DNA from: Candidatus Omnitrophota bacterium
GTDB taxonomy: Bacteria; Omnitrophota; Gorgyraeia; Zapsychrales; Fredricksoniimonadaceae
Direction of reading: 5' to 3'
Assembly: GCA_015233145.1 (NCBI GenBank)
Contig: JADFYI010000007.1
Span: 1 to 47,966 of the forward strand
Length of the DNA stretch: 47,966 nucleotides
Shown: piece by piece, positions 9,801 through 16,756 of the stretch
Position numbering within the stretch: the stretch's first letter is position 1
Layout: the number at the start of each line of letters is the position of its first letter
Notes under the pieces: generated by a model
The model's input: only the letters and a program-made list of their open reading frames with translations
Database searches by the model: none
What the model was told of the DNA's origin: nothing
Translations under genes and position numbers: made by a program

Positions 9801-9978
9801 CCATCACCTCAGGAGCAGCGCCCTCCCATGTCAAATTCACAGAAATAATTGGAAAATCAATATTGGGAAGCTGGCTCACTCCCATGCGAAAATAAGAAAT
9901 GAGGCCAAAAATCATGAGCCCCCCCATCACCATCCAGGCCATCACATATTTTCTTATGGAAAAATCAGACAAACTCAT
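6844..9978 (-). CDS. RND efflux permease, HAE1/AcrB family
   Basis: A 1044-aa inner-membrane proton antiporter of the AcrB/MexB type. It begins with the family's short cytoplasmic helix and TM1 and has two large periplasmic loops and 12 predicted membrane helices. The TM4 proton-relay pair is present (GIVVDDSIMVLEN, Asp403/Asp404), as is the TM10 lysine (IVKKNSIMMVDF), so proton coupling looks intact. Its ATG overlaps the tolC-like stop (ATGA). No membrane-fusion protein gene lies in the operon, although these pumps normally need one. A long plus-strand open frame at 9079-10086 is only its antisense shadow. Substrate class cannot be told from sequence alone. Confidence 0.95.
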   Translation of the reverse strand: MSLSDFSIRKYVMAWMVMGGLMIFGLISYFRMGVSQLPNIDFPIISVNLTWEGAAPEVMESDVVNDVEQAIMTVQGVKEVSSSIQQGQANITIELELGRNLDVAVQEVQTKINQAQRNLPKDLDPPIITKVNPADQPIVWIGVTADRSKRDLMEYVEQHVRDKFTSISGVGEVMLGGYVDPNLRVWLDVNKLNFYQLTVQDVMTAIQEEHSELPAGRIENPKMEQSVRFMGEAKSAEEFGNIIITKRAGQPIYTPIYIKDVARIEDGLDDIRRISRFNGKTNVGLGIRKQSGVNDVAVAHAVFARLKEVQASLPQDVHAEVIVNRTKFIEDSIRDLSVTLILSALVTSLVCWFFLGAWSATLNILLAIPTSILGTFIVIYFLHFTLNTFTVLALSLAVGIVVDDSIMVLENIVRYRESGESRVSAASHGANQITGAAFATTMAMTAIFVPIVFISGIMGKFFFEFGVTISVAVWLSLLEALMLTPMRCSQFLQTGHQTGFGLAIDTAFRKMADSYKKSLSWVLLHRVWVMVVSFVIFCLSLTLAGILPKEFVPPQDQSMFMCSMKTPPGASVDFTNEHFLAAEKFVSSRPEVKGYLAVIGGFSGGSVNSGIIFTVLKDPKDRPVDPQTGQRLKQKDLMTIFRKELNKLPDIKAKIQDLSLSGFSAQRGFPVEFSLRGPDWDKLVELEAVIEDRMEKSGYMVDVDSDYQPGAAEIRIVPDRKKANDRGVSMTTIGEAINALVGGERVGKYSSGDRRYDVRVRLSAEQRLKSEVIDSIWVWNNRGERVALKDVVTVVEKPTALTITRRARERAISVFANMAPGKSQLDAINVAQKITKEVLPPGYRAVLTGSAQTSQESSQGVGIVFLLGILVAYMVLGSQYNSFRHPFIVLLALPFSISGAFLALFLGHQTINLYSMIGLILLMGIVKKNSIMMVDFTNQLRAEGKSVDEALSTACPIRLRPILMTSVATIAAAIPPAMAMGAGSEVRAPMAIAVIGGVLVSTFFTLFVIPGAYRMTWRDWLKFVLAFVVVVGIFFAVGRFWHGK

Positions 9979-11237
9979 GGCAGCAGTTCTCCTGTAGCAA
10001 CTTTAAACGCTGAGAACGCGCGGCGGGCATCAGCCTTGGCCGCCACCAAGTCTCGGCGGGTATTCTGCAAATCCTCAAGCGATTGAAGAAGGTCTATATT
10101 GCTGATCAGATTCTTTTCAAAATCATCTTTTTGCAAACGGTAATTTTTTTGAGAGGCCTCCACCGCCTTTTCAAAAGCCCTGCGCCTGGAATCCAAAAGT
10201 TTCCAGCGGGTATAGGCATTTTGAATGTCCAGGCTGGCCGTGCGCCTGGCCTGGCTTAAACGCAATTCAGCCTCGCGCTTTTGGGCTTTGGCCACGCGCA
10301 AATTGCCGACATCTGTGGTTCCATTCATAATGGGAACACTCACCACAATCATGGCATCCCAATCATTGCCCTCATTAATGTCGGAACGCTTGGTATAGGC
10401 ATCTGCTGTCAAAGACACTGTCGGAAAAAATCCTGACCTCGCGGAAACAATGTTATTTTTAAACAGCTCAAGGGATTCTGATGCCGCCACAACATCCGCC
10501 CTTTGGTCGGAAAAACGCATTAAAGCGTCTTGGGGGATGTCGGAAAATTCGACATCCAGCCCTTCCTCAAGATAGGAAACCTTTCCCCCTATTAAAAACT
10601 CCAAAAGCTGGCGTGCCACTTCTTTTTGGGCGCGCACGCCCTCAATCAACGCCTGATTGCCGCGCAAACGTGCCTCGGCATTGGCAACCTCACTCAAACG
10701 CGAACGACCCACAAGCTGGCGCTTTTGAAGCTCTCCCAGCTGATTGTAAAGGGCATGCTGAATATCAGAGAGAGTTTCCTCATCCTGCTGGTAGCTCAAA
10801 TAAAGATAAAAAGCATCCGACACATCCGTAAAAAGCAGCTCCCTGGCGCGCTTAAGTTCTGCGGCACGTTCGCGGCCCAAATGTTTACTTGCAGAAATTG
10901 CGGCAAATTCCTTAAACCCTGTAAAAAGGGGCTGAGAAAGAGTAAACACGGATGACGGAGAATACTGACTGTTCCACGTGGTTTTGGGGACATCCTGCCA
11001 CTGTTGCGAATAAGAATAAAAAACCTTAGGCAGGGCCGTGCTTAACGACTGAAGCATCTGGCCTTCCGCTTCCTTAATAAACTCTTTTTGGATGGCCACG
11101 GTTTCGCTCTGTTTAAGAGCCATCTGGTAGCAGTCATTAAGGGTATAGGCAGAAACTTTTTCCGCAGCCCAAAGCGCAGGCGCCTGTACGCACAAGAAAC
11201 ATATAACCCCCATAATCAAAACACATTGTTTCTTCAT
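9975..11237 (-). CDS. TolC-family outer-membrane efflux channel
   Basis: A 420-aa protein with a signal peptide (hydrophobic core about residues 5-20, probable cleavage near ALWAA) and two related long-helical halves, each with the Ala/Leu/Gln-rich coiled-coil character of TolC/OprM channels. Recognisable segments include YTLNDCYQMALKQSE near the start and the periodic ARRTASLDIQNAYTRW in the second half. GAGG 4-8 bases before the ATG, and a 4-bp overlap with marR upstream, support the start. It would form the trimeric exit duct for the RND pump encoded next. Confidence 0.92.
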   Translation of the reverse strand: MKKQCVLIMGVICFLCVQAPALWAAEKVSAYTLNDCYQMALKQSETVAIQKEFIKEAEGQMLQSLSTALPKVFYSYSQQWQDVPKTTWNSQYSPSSVFTLSQPLFTGFKEFAAISASKHLGRERAAELKRARELLFTDVSDAFYLYLSYQQDEETLSDIQHALYNQLGELQKRQLVGRSRLSEVANAEARLRGNQALIEGVRAQKEVARQLLEFLIGGKVSYLEEGLDVEFSDIPQDALMRFSDQRADVVAASESLELFKNNIVSARSGFFPTVSLTADAYTKRSDINEGNDWDAMIVVSVPIMNGTTDVGNLRVAKAQKREAELRLSQARRTASLDIQNAYTRWKLLDSRRRAFEKAVEASQKNYRLQKDDFEKNLISNIDLLQSLEDLQNTRRDLVAAKADARRAFSAFKVATGELLP

Positions 11238-11653
11238 AAAACCTCACTGATTTTCTTTAATATTTCCAGATATTTCTCAGCGTCTTCACGGGAAATTTTA
11301 GAAAGAATTTCTGTCCAATGAGTCACCACAACCGTGCGTAATTTTTTTGCTATTTTCCGGCCATCGCCCGTTAATTCCACACGAACGACCCGCCGGTCTT
11401 TCTTATCGACAAGGCGCGTAACATAACCTGCCTTTTCCAAACGGTCAACAATACCCGTGGCGGTTGGAGGCGCAACCTTAAGTTCCCTACCGATATCACA
11501 GGCACGGCAAGCACCATTATGAAAAAGCATGATAATCACAAATAACTGCGCGTGCGGGATGTCGGCGACTTGCAAAAAGTCTGCCAGAATCTTGCGCCCG
11601 ATACGGGGCCCGATCATAGCCACTTCTTCAGCGATCTCGGGAACAGTTTTCAT
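11234..11653 (-). CDS. MarR-family transcriptional regulator
   Basis: A 139-aa winged-helix repressor. The recognition helix region (ELKVAPPTATGIVDRLEKAG) and the wing with DKKDRRVVRVELT are classic MarR features. I chose ATG 11653 because GGAGC sits 10 bases upstream; a GTG at 11689 is in frame but lies close to the -10 region. It is the first gene of marR-tolC-RND-MFS and probably represses its own operon, releasing DNA when a small-molecule ligand binds. The ligand is unknown. Confidence 0.92.
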   Translation of the reverse strand: MKTVPEIAEEVAMIGPRIGRKILADFLQVADIPHAQLFVIIMLFHNGACRACDIGRELKVAPPTATGIVDRLEKAGYVTRLVDKKDRRVVRVELTGDGRKIAKKLRTVVVTHWTEILSKISREDAEKYLEILKKISEVL

Positions 11654-11679
11654 TTTTGCATCAGCTCCAATATTATTAC

Positions 11680-11720
11680 TTAGCTTCACTAAATATTAAC
11701 ATGGCTAATAAGATTGTCAA
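11680..11720 (-). promoter_or_regulatory. marR operon promoter with overlapping palindromic operator
   Basis: On the minus strand a perfect -35 TTGACA (11720-11715) and a -10 TAATAT (11698-11693) are 16 bp apart. A 5-bp inverted repeat, TTAGC/GCTAA (11704-11708 and 11680-11684), embedded in a wider imperfect palindrome, straddles the -10 box. This is where a MarR dimer would block transcription. The promoter call is good; the operator is inferred. Confidence 0.65.
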
Positions 11721-11739
11721 TATCCCGTTGTAGAAAAAT

Positions 11740-12876
<1,137 letters not shown>

Positions 12877-12906
12877 TTAAAAGATTCCCATAACTCAAGG
12901 GCGCTG

Positions 12907-13920
12907 TCAAATGATAATCATGGCATCGCCATAACTATAGAAACGATATTTTTCACGGATCGCTGTTTGATAGGCTTTCCGGACAAGGTTCATCCCGGCA
13001 AATGCAGATACGAGCATCAAAAGTGTCGTTTTAGGCAAATGGAAATTTGTCACAAGAATATCCGTCATCCTGAAATCCGCATCATTTCCGCCGGGATAAA
13101 GAAAAAGACTGGTTAAATCTTTAACCTTTTTTGTGCGCGCAAAGGCTTCAAGCGTCCGGCAGCTGGTCGTTCCCACCGCAATAACACTTTGCCCCTTTTC
13201 CCTCGCCTTAGAGAGCCGCGCCTGGATTTCCCGGGAAATGTCATATTCTTCAAAATGCATGGGGTGGCTCACAATATCTTCCACCTCCACCGGCTTAAAA
13301 GTCCCGTAATTCACATGAAGGGTAACCTCGGCAAAATCATGGCCTGCCTTTTTTAATTCCGATATCAAAGGTTTTGTGAAATGCAGTCCTGCTGTGGGAG
13401 ACGCCACGGATCCGGGCTCTTTGGCATAAACAGTCTGGTAATTTGTGCGGTCAGAATCCTCATCCGGCCGCTGGATATAAGGAGGAAGCGGAATATGCCC
13501 GAATTTTTCCAGGCTTTTTAAAACACCCTGGTTTTCAAAACGCACAATCCGCTTTTCTTTGTCCTCAAGGACCGCGCAAATCCCGCCGGGAAATTCCAAA
13601 CGCTCGTGAACGCGGATTTTCTTAAGGGGCTTTAACATGGCCTCGAATCGGCACTCATCAACCTGTTTGAGAAGAAACACCTCCACCAGCCCTCCGGTGC
13701 GGGCCTTCTCCCCTAAAAGCCTTGCCGGGATCACCTTGCTGTTATTGATCACAAAAAGGCTTTTGTCCGGCACATACTTGCCGATATTACGAAAAATATC
13801 ATGGGTTATTTGGGAAGTTTTCCTGTCGACAACCAAAAGCCGGGCCTGGTCTCTTTCTTGAAGAGGATACTGCGCAATCAAATCCTGGGGAAGGGCGTAA
13901 TCAAAGTCGGAAAGTCTCAT
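12907..13920 (-). CDS. queA: S-adenosylmethionine:tRNA ribosyltransferase-isomerase
   Basis: A 337-aa QueA that transfers and isomerises the ribosyl group of AdoMet to preQ1-tRNA, making epoxyqueuosine. Hallmarks are the N-terminal DFDYALPQDLIAQYPL, the SVASPTAGLHFT block, HVNYGTFKPV and TSCRTLEA. Length is close to the usual 340-350 aa. Its ATG overlaps the stop of the upstream CheY-like gene by 4 bp (ATGA), and tgt follows, so the three probably form one transcript. Confidence 0.97.
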   Translation of the reverse strand: MRLSDFDYALPQDLIAQYPLQERDQARLLVVDRKTSQITHDIFRNIGKYVPDKSLFVINNSKVIPARLLGEKARTGGLVEVFLLKQVDECRFEAMLKPLKKIRVHERLEFPGGICAVLEDKEKRIVRFENQGVLKSLEKFGHIPLPPYIQRPDEDSDRTNYQTVYAKEPGSVASPTAGLHFTKPLISELKKAGHDFAEVTLHVNYGTFKPVEVEDIVSHPMHFEEYDISREIQARLSKAREKGQSVIAVGTTSCRTLEAFARTKKVKDLTSLFLYPGGNDADFRMTDILVTNFHLPKTTLLMLVSAFAGMNLVRKAYQTAIREKYRFYSYGDAMIII

Positions 13921-14294
13921 GGGATCGCGGTTTTAATCCCCAGGACCTGGCGGATTTTCGCTTCAAGCTTGGGGGGGTCTATGGGCTTGACAAAATAGCC
14001 CTTAACGCCTTCGGAAAAGAAAACATCCTGCATGTTTTCATTGGCTGTCAGCATGATCACCGGGATGTCCCGGCCGCTGGGAAGGGCTTTTAATTCATTC
14101 ATAAATTCAAAGCCCGACATCTCGGGCATCATGATATCCAGAACAATAAGGTCAGGCTTTTCAACCTTGACCATTTCCAGGCCTTCCCTGCCGTTCCCTG
14201 CGGAGATCACATCAAAACGCTTTTCCTTGAGGGAAAACTTAAGAAGGGTAATATTCAGCCGGTCATCATCAATCAAAAGAATTTTCTTGGGCAT
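13917..14294 (-). CDS. CheY-like single-domain response regulator
   Basis: A 125-aa receiver domain with no output domain. The acidic pocket (IDDDR, residues 8-12), the phospho-acceptor Asp53 (IVLDIMMPEMSG), Thr83 (MLTA) and Lys103 (YFVKPID) are all present, so it should be phosphorylatable. AAGGAGGG ahead of the ATG is a strong ribosome-binding site. It is translationally coupled to queA, an unusual partner; no cognate kinase is adjacent. It could act by protein contact, for example on a kinase elsewhere. Confidence 0.92.
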   Translation of the reverse strand: MPKKILLIDDDRLNITLLKFSLKEKRFDVISAGNGREGLEMVKVEKPDLIVLDIMMPEMSGFEFMNELKALPSGRDIPVIMLTANENMQDVFFSEGVKGYFVKPIDPPKLEAKIRQVLGIKTAIP

Positions 14295-14318
14295 ATCCCT
14301 CCTTAATCATAATATTGA

Positions 14319-14346
14319 TTGAAACTCAGCAAACTTATCATAGAAT
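14319..14346 (+). promoter_or_regulatory. Candidate promoter for the small membrane protein gene at 14371
   Basis: TTGAAA (14319-14324) and TAGAAT (14341-14346) are 16 bp apart, ending 24 bp before the ATG at 14371, with AAGGGA between. The spacing and sequence fit a housekeeping sigma promoter reading plus. It is only a motif match. Confidence 0.45.
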
Positions 14347-14370
14347 GTTTACTAGAAAAGGGAAAGACAT

Positions 14371-14730
14371 ATGAAATTTCAAGACTTCATGAACAAGGTT
14401 CGCCAATGGGACCATAAGAACAACCAGTGGTTTTTTCGCCACTTCTATGTTTTGTTTTTTGAAATTATCCTGGTTGTGGCCTTTATCATTTTTTTCACGA
14501 ACACGGTCGGCGTTATCAATCTCTCGAGCGATATTGACCGTAAATCTGTTTTGGAAAAACTGCTTCTTTCTCAAAACACCCAGGGCGGGTTAATTGTCTT
14601 TTTACTGCTTCTTAACTCGTTTTGGATGCTCTTTATGTTTTCGAGCCTTCTTAAAATCCGCGCGGTCCTCAAAAACATTGATTTTCATCTCTCCCGGCGG
14701 GCCAACGAACGCTACAACGACGACAATTAA
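14371..14730 (+). CDS. Small two-helix membrane protein, unknown function
   Basis: A 119-aa protein I do not recognise. It has a basic/aromatic N-terminus (about residues 1-25), a hydrophobic helix at about 26-48, a short polar loop with DIDRKSVLEKL, a second helix at about 73-94, and a polar C-terminus with RRANERYNDDN. Both ends are therefore probably cytoplasmic. AAGGGA lies 8 bases before the ATG, and a candidate promoter precedes it, so it looks real. It converges on ftsA and overlaps its stop by 4 bp. Function unknown; a link with division is only positional. Confidence 0.72.
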   Translation: MKFQDFMNKVRQWDHKNNQWFFRHFYVLFFEIILVVAFIIFFTNTVGVINLSSDIDRKSVLEKLLLSQNTQGGLIVFLLLLNSFWMLFMFSSLLKIRAVLKNIDFHLSRRANERYNDDN

Positions 14731-15974
14731 AAATATTCGTTACAAAGCTCTTCAGCTTTTTGCCTGAAATGCTCAATCCAGTCTTTAGGCTTGCGCGTAT
14801 CAAACACATAGCGCATCGTTCCCTTGTAACCTGACTCCGCAACACTCGTGGCCGCACAAAAAGTGGCGGCATTATTAAGCCCGCTGATGCTGCGGCCCAA
14901 GATCACAGGCATGGCAAGAGACACTTCCACCCTCTCCAGGAGCCCAGGCAAAAGGGCCCCGCCCCCCACCATCACGACCCCGCTTTTAAGCTGGTCTTTA
15001 AAGCCCGAAGCCTCGGCCGCTAAGCTGATAAAAGAAATCAACCGGTCCACTTCGCTTTCAATGGCCTGATTTAAAAGCGCACGTTTCACCGGGACAAACG
15101 CCTGTTCTTTTTTTATCAAAATTTCTTCATTATTCGTTGCGAGCTTGTTTTCTGCAACGCGCGCGTAGGATTTCTTGATGTCTTCGGCAAGTTCCAGCGG
15201 GATGCCCAGGGTCTCTGCAATGCGGCTGGTCATGCTTTCTCCGCCGAAAGAATCCCTGACATAATGCTTTAACAGCCCTTCTTTAAAAATCAAGACCTGT
15301 GTGGTTCTTGCCCCAAGGTCAACTAAAATAACGCCTTCCGTCCTCTGTCGCCTGTCCAAAAGACTTTCCGCCAAAACGTATCCATTAAAAAAAACATTAT
15401 TCACATCAAAACCGGCCTGTTTGACGGCCTTGCCGATATTCCTCAAACGCGTCACATTGGAAACCACAAGCACAACTTCAACCTCAAGCTTGCGGCCGTA
15501 AAGACCGACCGGATTAAGGGCGATATTGACATCATCCACCTTAAACTGCTGGACAAAATCGTGCAAGACTTCTTCATCAAGCCTGGCCCCCAAAAGCCTG
15601 GCCTGATGACGGGCTTCGTTAACATCGTGGACGGTGATCAGTTTGTTCCCGCGCTCAACCAACGGGATGACCGCACGGCTTTTTCTGGTCTCAACCAAAT
15701 CGCCCCCGATCCCCAGGTACACATCATGAAACCTGACCTGGGTTTTTTTCACAAGGGCGTCCAGGGTCAGCCCAATCGCGGAGGAAAACTCGCTGATGTC
15801 ATTGACTGAAGTTTCTTTAAACCCCCTGGTGCCGCTTTCGTAGACAGCCAAAAGCTCAAGGTTGTCCTTGTCCTGGACGCGGCTCAAACACGCCTTGATT
15901 TTTTCCGAACCGATATCAAGGCCGCAAAAATGCCTCTCTGAAAAAAATTGCCCGATGAAGCGTTTCATCCTCAT
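14727..15974 (-). CDS. ftsA: Cell division protein FtsA
   Basis: A 415-aa actin-like ATPase that tethers FtsZ filaments to the membrane. The phosphate-1 motif (CGLDIGSEKIKACL), phosphate-2 (VILVDLGARTTQVLIF) and the adenosine motif (VVMVGGGALLPGL) are visible, with the 1C subdomain between about residues 90 and 170. The C-terminal DWIEHFRQKAEELCNEYF could form the amphipathic membrane helix. Its ATG overlaps the ftsQ stop (ATGA). It ends the dcw cluster: the next gene downstream is convergent, so ftsZ is not in its usual place. Confidence 0.93.
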   Translation of the reverse strand: MRMKRFIGQFFSERHFCGLDIGSEKIKACLSRVQDKDNLELLAVYESGTRGFKETSVNDISEFSSAIGLTLDALVKKTQVRFHDVYLGIGGDLVETRKSRAVIPLVERGNKLITVHDVNEARHQARLLGARLDEEVLHDFVQQFKVDDVNIALNPVGLYGRKLEVEVVLVVSNVTRLRNIGKAVKQAGFDVNNVFFNGYVLAESLLDRRQRTEGVILVDLGARTTQVLIFKEGLLKHYVRDSFGGESMTSRIAETLGIPLELAEDIKKSYARVAENKLATNNEEILIKKEQAFVPVKRALLNQAIESEVDRLISFISLAAEASGFKDQLKSGVVMVGGGALLPGLLERVEVSLAMPVILGRSISGLNNAATFCAATSVAESGYKGTMRYVFDTRKPKDWIEHFRQKAEELCNEYF

Positions 15975-16756
15975 GTCTTTTTCGCCTTCTTTTTTCCTAT
16001 AATCGGCTCAAGAAAACGCAAGTCAATATACTTCACTTCCGTCAGGTCAACCTCCCTGTGAGACAAAAGAGTGCCCAAGACCCGCCCGCGGGAAGCATAG
16101 TTGTTCTTATCCACAAAAACCTCAAAAGCCGACGCGCTGTCTTCCCCCACAACGCAGACAATCCTCATGGGATCTGTCACATCAAGCGACCTTAACGGCA
16201 CAGCCGAAAGAAGCGCGTCCTCCTTAAACATCATGACAATACCAAGCGCGGCCTTGATATTTGTATCCCTGACAACATCCCCCAGGACAACCTTCTGGTG
16301 TTTTATCCCTCTTATGAGAGCAAGGCTGTCTGCGGCTGCCCGATCTTCCGGGGCAACAATAAAACCGTTCTTGTCGATAAAATACGCGCGGGTGTCCAGA
16401 ATGCTCAAAGCCACAGGATCCCGCCGGACCGCTGTAATGAAAATCTGGTCAGGAAAACGCCTTAAAATCCTTAAATTGGCAAACTGGGGATATCTGGCCC
16501 TGATTTTTTGTTCGGCCTTGTCAATATCCACAGAAAAAATATTAACACCCCTAAATTTTAGAAGGTCAGGGGTATCAATCAATTTTATATCATCAGCGAC
16601 AATAACATCTTTGACAGTAAAAAAAGCGCTCCGCCCTGCCAAAGATAACAATCCCCGGGCGATAAAAAATAACATTATCAAAATAATAACCGCTATCGCG
16701 CTGTTACGGACAACCTCAGCGGAGAGACGCGGGGAGCTCTGTTTTCTTTTTGCCAT
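15971..16756 (-). CDS. ftsQ: Cell division protein FtsQ/DivIB
   Basis: A 261-aa bitopic protein: a basic cytoplasmic N-terminus, one membrane helix (about residues 20-40), then a periplasmic POTRA-like region (FFTVKDVIVADD onward) and the FtsQ beta domain with RRFPDQIFITAVRRDPVA and ALIRG. The gene starts 41 bp inside the end of murC-ddl, and no later ATG would keep the membrane helix. Position between murC-ddl and ftsA is the classic ftsQ slot. It scaffolds FtsB/FtsL in the divisome. Confidence 0.88.
   Translation of the reverse strand: MAKRKQSSPRLSAEVVRNSAIAVIILIMLFFIARGLLSLAGRSAFFTVKDVIVADDIKLIDTPDLLKFRGVNIFSVDIDKAEQKIRARYPQFANLRILRRFPDQIFITAVRRDPVALSILDTRAYFIDKNGFIVAPEDRAAADSLALIRGIKHQKVVLGDVVRDTNIKAALGIVMMFKEDALLSAVPLRSLDVTDPMRIVCVVGEDSASAFEVFVDKNNYASRGRVLGTLLSHREVDLTEVKYIDLRFLEPIIGKKKAKKT

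Noticed and set aside
9079-10086. Long plus-strand open frame of 335 codons
   Set aside because: It lies wholly antisense to the RND permease (and the start of the tolC-like stop region), has no recognisable domain, and is His/Arg-rich as expected for a reverse reading of a real gene.
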